In this document: positions 33,195-41,489 of the stretch, one piece after another | Layout: each line of letters begins with the position of its first letter | Numbering within the stretch: position 1 is the stretch's first letter | Source: Streptomyces sp. NBC_01471 | GTDB taxonomy: Bacteria > Actinomycetota > Actinomycetes > Streptomycetales > Streptomycetaceae | Assembly (NCBI RefSeq): GCF_041438865.1 | Contig: NZ_CP109450.1 | Coordinates: forward strand, 5,024,501-5,088,500 | Length of the DNA stretch: 64,000 nt | Direction: 5' to 3' | Notes under the pieces: model-generated | Databases searched by the model: none | What the model was told of the DNA's origin: nothing | Seen by the model: the letters and a program-made list of their open reading frames with translations, nothing else | Translations under genes and position numbers: made by a program

Positions 33195-34652
33195 ATGACC
33201 GCCCTGGAATCCCGCGACCCCGAGGTCGCATCCACCGACGTACCCGACGGCACATCCGCCCCTGCGACCGGCGGGATTCTCGGCAGCGCGCACCGGGCGC
33301 TCAGCATCGGCATCGTCACCGTCGTCCTGCTCATCGCCTTCGAGGCGACCGCCGTCGGCACGGCGATGCCCGTCGCCGCGCGGGAGCTGCACGGCGTGGC
33401 GCTCTACGCCTTCGCGTTCTCCGCGTACTTCACCACCTCGCTCTTCGCGATGGTCCTCTCCGGCCAGTGGGCCGACCGGAACGGGCCGCTGCGGCCGCTC
33501 GCCACCGGGATCGCCGCCTTCGCGGCCGGACTGCTGCTCTCCGGCACGGCGTCCACGATGTGGATCTTCGTCTCGGGCCGTGCGGTGCAGGGCCTCGGCG
33601 GCGGGCTCGTCATCGTCGCGCTGTACGTGGTCGTCAGCCGTGCCTACCCGGAGCGGCTGCGGCCCTCGATCATGGCCGCCTTCGCCGCGAGCTGGGTCAT
33701 CCCCTCCGTCGTCGGGCCGCTCGCCGCCGGAACGGTCACCGAACACCTCGGCTGGCGCTGGGTCTTCATCGCCATCCCGGTCCTGGTGGTCCCGCCGCTC
33801 GCCCTCGCGCTGCCCGCCATCCGCCGGAAGGCGGCGGGCCCCGCCGACCCCTCCGTGCCGCCGCCCGCCTTCGACCGGCGGCGCATCCGTCTCGCGCTCG
33901 GGATCTCGGTGGGGGCCGGTCTGCTCCAGTACGCGGGCCAGGACCTGCGGTGGTTCTCCCTGGTCCCGGCGGCGCTGGGCGCGGCACTGCTGGTCCCCGC
34001 GGTGCTCGGGCTGCTGCCGCGCGGCACCTGCCGGGCGGCGCGCGGGCTGCCTTCTGTCGTCCTGCTGCGCGGGGTGGCCGCGGGGTCGTTCATCGCGGCC
34101 GAGAGCTTCGTACCGCTGATGCTGGTCACCCAGCGCGGACTCTCGCCGACGCTGGCCGGGCTCTCGCTGGCGGCCGGCGGCGGGACCTGGGCGCTCGGCT
34201 CGTACGTACAGTCCCGGCCGCGCATGGAGCCGTACCGGCAGCGGCTGATGGTCATCGGCATGCTCCTCGTGGCGGCGGCCATCCTGGCGGCGCCGAGCGT
34301 CCTGTTCCACTCCGTCCCGGCCTGGACGGTCGCGGTGGCGTGGGCGTTCGGCTGCTACGGGATGGGTACGGTCGTCGCCTCCACGAGCGTGATGATGCTG
34401 AAGCTGTCGGCACCGGAGGAGGCGGGCGCGAACTCGGCCGCCCTGCAGATCTCGGACGGCCTCTCGAACGCCCTGATGCTCGCGGCGGGCGGCGCGGCCT
34501 TCGCGGCGCTGGGCGGGGGAGCGGTGGGCGCCCTGCACGACGGGGCCTCGGCCCCGCACCCGGCGGCGTTCGCGGCGGTGTTCCTGCCCATGGCGGCGGT
34601 GGCCCTGGCGGGGGCTTGGGTGGCTACGCGGCTGCGGGTGGGCGAAGCCTGA
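33195..34652 (+). CDS. Major facilitator superfamily transporter
   Basis: The product has 485 residues. After a polar N-terminus of about 35 residues, the chain has at least 12 hydrophobic segments. The MFS loop signature LSGQWADRNGPLRP follows the second. The sequence VSGRAVQGLGGGLVIVALYVVVSRAYPERLRP resembles DHA drug:proton antiporters. Such proteins export drugs or metabolites using the proton gradient. No regulator is adjacent. The next element begins only a few bases after its stop. Confidence 0.87.
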   Translation: MTALESRDPEVASTDVPDGTSAPATGGILGSAHRALSIGIVTVVLLIAFEATAVGTAMPVAARELHGVALYAFAFSAYFTTSLFAMVLSGQWADRNGPLRPLATGIAAFAAGLLLSGTASTMWIFVSGRAVQGLGGGLVIVALYVVVSRAYPERLRPSIMAAFAASWVIPSVVGPLAAGTVTEHLGWRWVFIAIPVLVVPPLALALPAIRRKAAGPADPSVPPPAFDRRRIRLALGISVGAGLLQYAGQDLRWFSLVPAALGAALLVPAVLGLLPRGTCRAARGLPSVVLLRGVAAGSFIAAESFVPLMLVTQRGLSPTLAGLSLAAGGGTWALGSYVQSRPRMEPYRQRLMVIGMLLVAAAILAAPSVLFHSVPAWTVAVAWAFGCYGMGTVVASTSVMMLKLSAPEEAGANSAALQISDGLSNALMLAAGGAAFAALGGGAVGALHDGASAPHPAAFAAVFLPMAAVALAGAWVATRLRVGEA

Positions 34653-34656
34653 TGGC

Positions 34657-34680
34657 ACTACGTAGTACCACGTAGTACCA
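34657..34680. promoter_or_regulatory. Toxin-antitoxin operator
   Basis: ACTACGTAGT (34657-34666) is a perfect palindrome, and CGTAGTACCA is repeated head-to-tail at 34661-34670 and 34671-34680. The array lies 7 bp before the antitoxin ATG and starts 4 bp after the MFS stop. It fits an autoregulatory site for a ribbon-helix-helix antitoxin. Confidence 0.65.
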
Positions 34681-34687
34681 TCGGGGC

Positions 34688-34885
34688 ATGGCTGGATTGA
34701 ATCTGCGATTCACGGACGAAGAACTCGACATGCTGCGGGAGCGTGCGGCCGCAGAAGGCCGAAGCATGCAGGTCTTCGCTCACGATGCCGTCATCGCTGC
34801 CATGAACGAGCATTCCCGGCTCTTCAACCAGGCAGCTGACCATGTCCTCGCAGCCAGCGCGGAGCTCAACCGCAGGCTCGCTTGA
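34688..34885 (+). CDS. Ribbon-helix-helix antitoxin
   Basis: The product has 65 residues. The N-terminal LNLRFTDEELDMLRERAAAEGRSMQVFAHDAVIAAM is an Arc/CopG-like ribbon-helix-helix DNA-binding unit. The C-terminal about 25 residues would wrap the toxin. The stop codon overlaps the toxin ATG by one base (TGATG). Antitoxins of this class repress their own promoter, consistent with the repeats just upstream. Confidence 0.8.
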   Translation: MAGLNLRFTDEELDMLRERAAAEGRSMQVFAHDAVIAAMNEHSRLFNQAADHVLAASAELNRRLA

Positions 34886-35256
34886 TGTACTACCTGACAC
34901 TCCCTGAGCTGCTGAACCTCGCAAAGCGGCTGGGAGCGGACGAGGTGCGCGACTACGGTCTGCTCGACTCCGCTCTGGCACGCCCGCAGTCGAGCGTGTT
35001 CGGGCAGGACGCGTATCCCGATGTCTGGCACAAGGGTGCTGCGCTGATGGAGTCGTTGGCCCGGAATCACGCGCTTGTCGATGGAAATAAGCGCATTGCG
35101 TGGTACGCGACCTGGGTTTTTCTGCACATGAACGAGCACCCGCTGGATGCTGCGTTTGATGTGAACGAGGCCGAGCGGTTCGTGCTGGATGTCTGCCAGG
35201 GCTTGCTCGATGTGCCCAGGATTGCCGGTCAGCTGCCCAGCTTCGCTGCGCGCTGA
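34885..35256 (+). CDS. Doc-type toxin (Fic fold)
   Basis: The product has 123 residues. The Fic/Doc motif is HALVDGNKR at 62-70. Doc proteins carry this shortened motif (K instead of the extra Gly) and phosphorylate elongation factor Tu, arresting translation. Length and the N-terminal YYLTLPELLNLAKRLG match the family. It is coupled to the antitoxin by TGATG, with the ATG at 34885. An upstream in-frame TTG at 34882 is the less likely start. Confidence 0.88.
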   Translation: MYYLTLPELLNLAKRLGADEVRDYGLLDSALARPQSSVFGQDAYPDVWHKGAALMESLARNHALVDGNKRIAWYATWVFLHMNEHPLDAAFDVNEAERFVLDVCQGLLDVPRIAGQLPSFAAR

Positions 35257-35336
35257 CTCAAGCCACGGTCGTCCCCGGTAGGGTGGCCCGGTTGTCGTAC
35301 CGACGCCCCGTGCACCTCTGAGAACCGACGGAGACC

Positions 35337-37118
35337 GTGACTACTACCGCCTCCCACCACCTCTCACCCGCCTTTCCCGGCCGCGCCCCCTGGGGCACCG
35401 CCAGCAAGCTGCGCGCCTGGCAGGAAGGCGCCCTGGAGCGCTACCTCCATGAGCAGCCCCGTGACTTCCTCGCGGTCGCGACCCCCGGCGCAGGGAAGAC
35501 CACCTTCGCGCTGACCCTCGCGTCGTGGCTGCTGCACCACCACGTCGTCCAGCAGATCACCGTCGTCGCGCCGACCGAGCACCTGAAGAAGCAGTGGGCG
35601 GAGGCCGCCGCCCGGATAGGGATCAAGCTCGACCCGGACTACAGCGCGGGGCCCCTGAGCAAGGAGTACGACGGCGTCGCGGTCACCTACGCCGGTGTCG
35701 GCGTGCGCCCGATGCTGCACCGCAACCGCTGCGAGCAGCGCAAGACGCTCGTGATCCTCGACGAGATCCACCACGCGGGCGACAGCAAGTCCTGGGGTGA
35801 GGCCTGCCAGGAGGCGTTCGACCCGGCGACCCGGCGGCTCGCGCTGACCGGTACGCCGTTCCGCTCGGACACCAACCCGATCCCCTTCGTCGCGTACGAG
35901 GAGGGCAACGACGGCATCCGGCGCTCCTCCGCCGACTACACGTACGGCTACGGCAACGCGCTCGCCGACGGCGTCGTCCGTCCCGTGATCTTCCTCAGCT
36001 ACAGCGGCAACATGCGCTGGCGCACCAAGGCGGGCGACGAGATCGCCGCCCGGCTCGGCGAACCGATGACCAAGGACGCCATCGGCCAGGCCTGGCGCAC
36101 CGCGCTCGCGCCGACCGGTGAGTGGATCCCGAACGTGCTGCGCGCCGCCGACCAGCGGCTCACCGAGGTCCGTAAGGGCATCCCGGACGCCGGCGGTCTC
36201 GTCATCGCCTCCGACCAGGACACCGCCCGCGAGTACGCGAAGATCCTCCGGAAGATCACCGGCGACCGGCCCGCCGTCGTGCTCTCCGACGAGAAGGCCG
36301 CATCGAAGAAGATCGACCAGTTCGCCGCCGACGAGTCACGGTGGATGGTCGCGGTCCGCATGGTGTCGGAGGGCGTCGACGTACCGCGCCTCGCCGTCGG
36401 CGTGTACGCCACCACCATCTCGACACCGCTCTTCTTCGCCCAGGCCGTGGGCCGCTTCGTACGCTCCCGCAGGCGCGGCGAGACCGCGTCCGTCTTCGTG
36501 CCGACGATCCCCATGCTCCTCGACTTCGCGAACGAGATGGAGGTCGAACGCGACCACGTACTCGACAAGCCCAAGAAGGGCAGCGACGAGGAGAACCCGT
36601 ACGCGGAGGAGGACAAGCTCCTCGCCGACGCGGAGAAGCTGGAGGACGAGGAGACCGAGGAGCAGCTGCCCTTCGAGGCCCTCGAATCCGACGCGGTCTT
36701 CGACCGGGTGCTCTACGACGGCGCCGAGTTCGGGATGCAGGCCCACCCGGGCAGCGAGGAGGAGCAGGACTACCTCGGCATCCCCGGCCTGCTGGAGCCG
36801 GACCAGGTGCAGCTGCTGCTCCAGAAGCGCCAGACGCGGCAGATCGCGCACAGCCGCCAGAAGCCGGCCGAGGAGGCCGACCTGCTGGAGAAGGCCGCCG
36901 AGGCGCGCCCGGTCGTCACGCACAAGCAGCTGCTCGAACTGCGCAAGCAGCTCAACACGATGGTCTCGGCCTACACCCACCAGAGCGGCAAGCCGCACGG
37001 CGTGATCCACACGGAGCTGCGCCGCACCTGCGGGGGCCCGCCGAGCGCGGAGGCGACCGCCGGCCAGCTGAAGGAGCGGATCGCGAAGGTCCAGGAGTGG
37101 GCCACCCGGATGCGGTGA
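35337..37118 (+). CDS. DEAD/DEAH-box superfamily 2 helicase
   Basis: The product has 593 residues. Motif I is ATPGAGKT, motif II is DEIHH (a DEAH variant), motif III is TGTPFR, motif V is VSEGVDVPR and motif VI is QAVGRFVRS. The two RecA-like domains occupy about 1-400. The C-terminal 190 residues are charged and helical (EEENPYAEEDKLLADAEKLEDEE), with no nuclease motif I can see. It resembles the XPB/type III restriction-like helicases conserved in actinobacteria. GTG start after GGAGACC. It stands alone, so a restriction role is not supported. Confidence 0.85.
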   Translation: MTTTASHHLSPAFPGRAPWGTASKLRAWQEGALERYLHEQPRDFLAVATPGAGKTTFALTLASWLLHHHVVQQITVVAPTEHLKKQWAEAAARIGIKLDPDYSAGPLSKEYDGVAVTYAGVGVRPMLHRNRCEQRKTLVILDEIHHAGDSKSWGEACQEAFDPATRRLALTGTPFRSDTNPIPFVAYEEGNDGIRRSSADYTYGYGNALADGVVRPVIFLSYSGNMRWRTKAGDEIAARLGEPMTKDAIGQAWRTALAPTGEWIPNVLRAADQRLTEVRKGIPDAGGLVIASDQDTAREYAKILRKITGDRPAVVLSDEKAASKKIDQFAADESRWMVAVRMVSEGVDVPRLAVGVYATTISTPLFFAQAVGRFVRSRRRGETASVFVPTIPMLLDFANEMEVERDHVLDKPKKGSDEENPYAEEDKLLADAEKLEDEETEEQLPFEALESDAVFDRVLYDGAEFGMQAHPGSEEEQDYLGIPGLLEPDQVQLLLQKRQTRQIAHSRQKPAEEADLLEKAAEARPVVTHKQLLELRKQLNTMVSAYTHQSGKPHGVIHTELRRTCGGPPSAEATAGQLKERIAKVQEWATRMR

Positions 37119-37157
37119 CACCCGGTCGGAGCGGGTGTGCGGTGTGCGGTACGCGGT

Positions 37158-37185
37158 GGGACGGCACCCCGACGGGTGCCGTCCC
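37158..37185. terminator. Hairpin terminator between convergent genes
   Basis: GGGACGGCACCC and GGGTGCCGTCCC form a perfect 12-bp stem with a CGAC loop, 40 bp after the helicase stop and 81 bp before the convergent stop at 37266. Confidence 0.8.
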
Positions 37186-37265
37186 GCGCGGGTGTGCGGC
37201 GGGCGGCGACCTCACCACTCCTCGACGGTCACGACGCGGACGAGCCCGGGCGCCCGCCTCGGCCC

Positions 37266-38129
37266 TCAGCCCCTGCCGAAGTGCACCGCGGGGAAGGCGC
37301 CCGCTGCCCTGAGGGTTCTGGTGAAGCCGCCCGCCAGTTCGGTGAGGCGCGCGGTGGCTGCCGGGCCGAGGTGGTCGTACGGGGCGGCATCGAGGCGGTC
37401 GGTGAGTGCCTCGGTCTCCCCGCGCAGGGCAGCGCCCGCCTCGGTGAGGTCGCCTGCTTCGTCCAGCAGGCCGCGCTCACGCAACTGGTCCCGGGCTCCG
37501 CCCCATTGCTGCGCGGACCACCCGCGGGTCCGCATGAAGAGTGCCGATGTCGGCGCCTTGCCGGTGGCGTTGTGCAGGACCAGCGCCTCGATGCCGGACA
37601 GGCCGGCGACTGCCAGGGCGGCGAGGTGTCCGTCGCCCCGGTGCTCGCGCAGCAGCGTCGCCGCGTGCCACAGAGCCAGGTGCGGCTCCTCGGGTACGGG
37701 GAGGTCGGCGTTGGCGGCGTACAGCGGCCGTGCCTCTCGGCGGCAGGCTTCGGCGGCGTGCAGGGCCAGTTCGGCCGCCTCGGCCATATCGGTGGACGTG
37801 AGGGTCTCCTTCCCGAGCAGCCGTTGCAGCGTCCGGTCCGCGCCGCGCAGCCGTGCCGTGAGCACCGCCTCCGGAGTGGTGACGGTCCACGCGGCGGGTA
37901 TGTACCGCTGTACGTGCTCGTGGTTGAAGTTGTAGAACGTCGCTGTGACGGTGCCCGCGCCGACGGCCCCGAGCGGGGCCGCGCGGCCCGCGAGGTAGAT
38001 CATGGTCCCGCGCTCCAGCCCGAGCGCCGCGAGTTCGTCCTCCGGCTCCGGCGCGAAGTACATGGATGCGTGCAGGGGGCTGACGGCGTTGTGGCAGTGG
38101 CGGCCCGTGCTCGCTTCGAAGGCAGTCAT
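37266..38129 (-). CDS. SCO6745-like family protein
   Basis: The product has 287 residues. The opening GRHCHNAVSPLHASMYFAPEPEDELAALGLERGTMIYLAGRAAPLGAV is typical of a conserved actinobacterial family (SCO6745 type). It has a helical N-terminal part and a winged-helix-like C-terminal part (LRERGLLDEAGDLTEAGAALRGETEALTDRL). It may be a MarR-like DNA-binding or sensory protein. The function is unproven. It lies 58 bp upstream of the GntR stop on the same strand side and may be cotranscribed from 38892. Confidence 0.7.
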   Translation of the reverse strand: MTAFEASTGRHCHNAVSPLHASMYFAPEPEDELAALGLERGTMIYLAGRAAPLGAVGAGTVTATFYNFNHEHVQRYIPAAWTVTTPEAVLTARLRGADRTLQRLLGKETLTSTDMAEAAELALHAAEACRREARPLYAANADLPVPEEPHLALWHAATLLREHRGDGHLAALAVAGLSGIEALVLHNATGKAPTSALFMRTRGWSAQQWGGARDQLRERGLLDEAGDLTEAGAALRGETEALTDRLDAAPYDHLGPAATARLTELAGGFTRTLRAAGAFPAVHFGRG

Positions 38130-38187
38130 GCTGTGGCTCCTGTGTCGGTGATCAGGTGTGGATGTACGGTCGGGCGGGCGAGGCGCA

Positions 38188-38892
38188 TCAGGCTTCGCCC
38201 GTGGGTTCGTGGCCGGAGCAGTCGGTCAGTCCGGCCGCGGTCCGGGTGAGGTGCAGGGTCAGGACCTCGGCCGCGGTGTCGGCGTCGCGGGCGAGTACGG
38301 CTTCCTCCAGTCGGCGGTGTTCCAGGACGCCGTCCCGGTTGGGGTTGCGGTGTGCCGACCAGCGGCGGGCCAGCTCGCTCGCGGTCCACATCCGGTCGAA
38401 GGTCTCCAGCAGGACGGGGTTGCCGCAGCCCTCCAACAGGGTGCGGTGGAAGACCCGGTGGGCTTCGGCCCATGCGCTGCTGTAGTGCTCGCCTTCCTCG
38501 GGCACGTACGCGGGGGTGCGGGCCAGGCGGTGGTGGGCGGCTCGTACGCGGGCTTCCCAGTCGACGTCGCCCCGCTCGACGGACATGCGCAGCAGAACCG
38601 GTTCGATGGTCCGGCGGGCCTCCGCGATCTCCTGCCAGCGGCGGTCGGTGTAGGCCGGGACGGCGAAGCCGCGATTGGGCAGCCGGTCGGCGAGGCCCTC
38701 GCCGACCACCCGCACGAGCGCCTCGCGGACGACGGCCAGACTCACGTCCTGTTCCTTGGCGAGCTCCTGGGGTTTGAGGGCGTCACCGGGGGCGTAGTCC
38801 CCGCGCAGGATCGCGTCCCGCAGGTGTACGTAGACCTGCTCGGAGAGCATCTGCTTCCCCGGTGAGGTCGAGGTAGGGGGTGTCCGGATCAT
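38188..38892 (-). CDS. GntR-family regulator with FCD domain
   Basis: The product has 234 residues. The winged helix is at about 17-80 (QVYVHLRDAILRGDYAPGDALKPQELAKEQDVSLAVVREAL). The all-helical FCD ligand domain follows (ARRTIEPVLLRMSVERGD, AHRVFHRTLLEGCGN, LEHRRLEEAVLARDADTAAEVLTLHL), with histidines typical of the metal-binding FCD pocket. It is probably autoregulated through the AT-rich dyad at 38900-38931. Confidence 0.9.
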   Translation of the reverse strand: MIRTPPTSTSPGKQMLSEQVYVHLRDAILRGDYAPGDALKPQELAKEQDVSLAVVREALVRVVGEGLADRLPNRGFAVPAYTDRRWQEIAEARRTIEPVLLRMSVERGDVDWEARVRAAHHRLARTPAYVPEEGEHYSSAWAEAHRVFHRTLLEGCGNPVLLETFDRMWTASELARRWSAHRNPNRDGVLEHRRLEEAVLARDADTAAEVLTLHLTRTAAGLTDCSGHEPTGEA

Positions 38893-38899
38893 GGCACCA

Positions 38900-38931
38900 C
38901 AATAGACGATCCAGAAGATAATCGATTATTG
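38900..38931. promoter_or_regulatory. AT-rich dyad in the GntR(FCD) promoter
   Basis: CAATAGACGAT and ATCGATTATTG are inverted repeats matching at 9 of 11 positions. They flank or overlap the perfect 12-bp palindrome ATAATCGATTAT (38918-38929). The region is strikingly AT-rich for this genome and starts 8 bp before the GntR ATG on the minus strand. It is a likely operator overlapping the promoter. Confidence 0.6.
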
Positions 38932-38938
38932 CCGTCGT

Positions 38939-38969
38939 GCGGGCCCGTGCCGACTCGGCACGGGCCCGC
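38939..38969 (-). terminator. Hairpin terminator of the alpha/beta hydrolase gene
   Basis: A perfect 13-bp G/C stem pairs 38939-38951 with 38957-38969 around a 5-nt loop. It is 95 bp after the hydrolase stop and just upstream of the GntR promoter region, so it insulates the two. Confidence 0.75.
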
Positions 38970-39064
38970 GGCGCAGACAGCGGAGGAGTGCCCGGGCCTC
39001 CCCCCCCGACGGGAGCGTCTGGCCGGCACGGCTCACCGTCCGCTGGTGGCCTGACGGCCCGGTC

Positions 39065-39805
39065 TCACTTCAGGTGCCGGGTGAAGAACTGGGCCGCGGC
39101 GGCCCCCGCGAACTGCGGGACGCCGGTGTGTCCGCCCATATGGGCGTGCAGGGATTTCTCCTTGGAGCCGAAGGCGTCGAACAGGTCAAGGGCCGCCTGC
39201 CGGTCGTTCCCCTCGTCGTCCCACTGCAGCAGGACATGCAGCGGAATGGTGACCTGGCGGGCCTCCTCGAACATGGAGCGAGGCACGAAACTCCCGGCGA
39301 AGAGTCCGGCGGCCGCGATGCGCGGCTCGACGACCGCAAGCCGGATTCCGATGGAGATCACTCCCCCCGAGTACCCGACCGGTCCGCCGATCCCGGGCAG
39401 GGAAAGAAGGGCGTCCAGCGCGGCCCGCCATTCCGGGACCGCCTTGTCGACCAGCGGGAGGATGAGGGCGTCGATGATCTCGTCGCTGACCGGTTCGCCG
39501 GCTCCCATCGCCCGGCGCAGGGCGGCGCGGGCCTGGTCGACGGCGGGCAGACGGGGCCGGTCGCCGCTTCCCGGGAGCTCGATGGTGGCCGTGGCGAAGC
39601 CCTCCGCCGCGGAGTGCCGGGCCCGCCCCGCCAGCCGGGGGTACATCGTGCGCAGTCCGAGTGGGGGGTGGCCGAGCAGGATCAGCGGCGCCGGTGCGGA
39701 CGCGGTCGCGGATCCGGGCGTCCACAGGATGCCGGGGATCTCGTCGAGGGTGAAGGTGCGCTCGATGACACCGTCGTCGAGATGCTGTTCAGAGGTGAAG
39801 TGCAC
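39065..39805 (-). CDS. Alpha/beta hydrolase (dienelactone hydrolase-like)
   Basis: The product has 246 residues. The nucleophile is in GYSGG (the usual G-x-S-x-G), the acid is probably in LQWDDEGNDRQ and the His is in GGHTGVPQ. An oxyanion strand PLILLGHPPLG precedes them. No signal peptide is visible, so it is cytoplasmic. The GTG start follows GAAAGG. An unusual 16-codon ORF with a strong ribosome site lies 47 bp upstream. The substrate is unknown. Confidence 0.83.
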   Translation of the reverse strand: MHFTSEQHLDDGVIERTFTLDEIPGILWTPGSATASAPAPLILLGHPPLGLRTMYPRLAGRARHSAAEGFATATIELPGSGDRPRLPAVDQARAALRRAMGAGEPVSDEIIDALILPLVDKAVPEWRAALDALLSLPGIGGPVGYSGGVISIGIRLAVVEPRIAAAGLFAGSFVPRSMFEEARQVTIPLHVLLQWDDEGNDRQAALDLFDAFGSKEKSLHAHMGGHTGVPQFAGAAAAQFFTRHLK

Positions 39806-39852
39806 GGTCGTGCCTTTCGGGAGTGCTCAGAGTGGCGCTCCCGGACGACGAC

Positions 39853-39903
39853 CTATCGCCCGACCGTGACCCCGGAGGAGAGCACCCATGTCGATACGTT
39901 CAC
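39853..39903 (-). CDS. Possible 16-residue leader peptide ORF
   Basis: On the minus strand GAGGAGG (39912-39918) is spaced 8 nt from a GTG at 39903. This opens a 16-codon frame (MNVSTWVLSSGVTVGR) ending in TAG at 39853, 47 bp before the hydrolase start. The ribosome site is stronger than that of the hydrolase itself. It could be a regulatory upstream ORF or a chance frame. There is no clear attenuator hairpin after it. Confidence 0.35.
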   Translation of the reverse strand: MNVSTWVLSSGVTVGR

Positions 39904-40030
39904 GGGTACCACCTCCTCGTTCTCCAGCACGGTCTCCGGCAACGTAGCAGTGGTCGCGGTGGCCGGCCAAACGGGTTCTCGCACGGTTCCGCTCTCACCA
40001 CGCGCCGCCGCGCCCGCTCACGCGCAGAGT

Positions 40031-40690
40031 TCAGCGGGGCCGGCCGTCCTTGCGGGCGAGCAGGTGAACCTCCTGGAACTGCCGCCGGTCGGTGGGCTGG
40101 GGCTCGCGAACCAGCCGGGCCACCTCGGTCAGCCCGGACTCGCGCAGCTTCGCGGCGAGGTGGTCCGGCGACCACCGGTAGGCCGGCGCGACCGTGTGGT
40201 CGAAGACCTGCGTCGGGTGGGACGCGTCATCGCTGGCCGAAAAGCCGATCAGAAGGTGACCGCCGGGTGCCAGCACACGGTGGAACTCCGTCAAGACGTA
40301 AGGGAGTTCTGGTGGGGGAGTGTGGATGACGGACCACCGTGAGAGTACGCCGCCCAGCGCGCCGTCAGCGATGTCCAGCGCTGCCATCGAGCCCACGTCG
40401 AACCGCAGGCCCGGATAGGCCTGGCGGGCCAACCCGATCATCGCGGGAGAGGCATCGACGCCACGCGCCGTCAGCCCCAACTCATGCACATGGGCGGTGA
40501 TGTGGCCGGGTCCACACCCCAGGTCCGCGACCTGACCGTTCCCACTCGCACGGACGGACTCGGCGAAGGCGCCCAGGACGGCGCGGTCCAGGGGGCTGTC
40601 ACGCAGCGTGTCGCGGAACAGCTGCGCATAGGCGGGGGCGGCAGCGTCGTAGGCCTCGCGGGTGGCGCTGAAGGTGTCGTGTTCGACCAT
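40031..40690 (-). CDS. Class I SAM-dependent methyltransferase
   Basis: The product has 219 residues. The SAM-binding motif I is VADLGCGPGHIT. It is followed by GVDASPAMIGLARQAYP (acidic residue of motif II region) and later LSRWSVIHTPPPELPYVLTEFHRVLAPGGHLLIGF. It resembles the Methyltransf_25/11 group that methylates small molecules. It is separated from the phosphoesterase by 43 bp on the same strand. The substrate is unknown. Confidence 0.87.
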   Translation of the reverse strand: MVEHDTFSATREAYDAAAPAYAQLFRDTLRDSPLDRAVLGAFAESVRASGNGQVADLGCGPGHITAHVHELGLTARGVDASPAMIGLARQAYPGLRFDVGSMAALDIADGALGGVLSRWSVIHTPPPELPYVLTEFHRVLAPGGHLLIGFSASDDASHPTQVFDHTVAPAYRWSPDHLAAKLRESGLTEVARLVREPQPTDRRQFQEVHLLARKDGRPR

Positions 40691-40733
40691 GCCCGCGACA
40701 GTAGTCCGCAGACCCGGGCAGTGCGTCGTGAAG

Positions 40734-41489
40734 TCAACCCCGGTTCCCCGGTGTTGGCCTGAACGTGTCGAGCGCTTCGGCGTCGGTGGCGCGCGCGTGC
40801 AGGAAGTAGTCCGCCCACTCCGTGATGCCGGGGTAGGAGGATTCCCGGCAGACCCGGGAGACAGCGGCCGGGATGTCGAACGCCGTGGTGCGCAGTTCGG
40901 CTCCGGGCCCCAGCAGGGCCCAGTGGGCGCCGCTCCTGCCGTACGGCATGCCGACGCTCCCGGGGTTGATCACCAGCCGGCCGTGGGCCAGCCGGACGAA
41001 CGGCATATGGGTGTGGCCGCAGACCACCGTACGGATGGCGGGGTCGACTCCGCCGAACACGTCCTTCCACCGGTCGAGGGGCGAGTCGACCAGGACGACC
41101 TCTTCGTCGTCCCGGGGAGTGGCATGGCAGAACAGCACGGACCCCAGGCCGTCCACCGGCAGGGGGAGCGAGCCCGGCAGCCTGCTGAGGAGGTCGAGGT
41201 GGTCGTCGCGCAACTGCCCGGCCGCCCAGGGGGCGATCGGGTCCGGAATCGAGTCGCGCTCGCCGCGGCGGTATTCGAGGAGTTCGCGGTCGGCGTTGCC
41301 GCTGATCCAGACGGCCCGGTCGCCGAGGCCGGCCAACAGGTCGATCACCTCGGCCGGTTGGGGGCCTGCGGCGATGTCGCCGGTCAGCACGATGCGGTCC
41401 GCGGCCCGCACGTCGGGCTCGGCGAGCACGGCCTCCAGGGCGGGCAGGACTCCGTGGATGTCGGACAGGACGGCTACGTTCTTCGGCAT
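40734..41489 (-). CDS. Calcineurin-like metallophosphoesterase
   Basis: The product has 251 residues from the ATG at 41489. A GTG at 41498 is an alternative. The metal ligands are visible as SDIHG (D-x-H), LTGDIAAGP (GD), SGNADRE (the GN motif, with Asp replacing the common His), VLFCHATP and CGHTHMPF. The YfcE/MJ0936-like fold hydrolyses phosphodiesters or phosphomonoesters using two metal ions. It is the leading gene of a probable pair with the methyltransferase. Confidence 0.88.
   Translation of the reverse strand: MPKNVAVLSDIHGVLPALEAVLAEPDVRAADRIVLTGDIAAGPQPAEVIDLLAGLGDRAVWISGNADRELLEYRRGERDSIPDPIAPWAAGQLRDDHLDLLSRLPGSLPLPVDGLGSVLFCHATPRDDEEVVLVDSPLDRWKDVFGGVDPAIRTVVCGHTHMPFVRLAHGRLVINPGSVGMPYGRSGAHWALLGPGAELRTTAFDIPAAVSRVCRESSYPGITEWADYFLHARATDAEALDTFRPTPGNRG

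Noticed and set aside
32560..34658. Long minus-strand ORFs across tRNA-Cys and the MFS gene
   Set aside because: They read through a tRNA gene and opposite a multi-pass transporter, so they are not coding.
35337..37118. Restriction-modification or defence system around the DEAH helicase
   Set aside because: No methyltransferase, nuclease or other defence gene is adjacent. The nearby Doc pair is independent.
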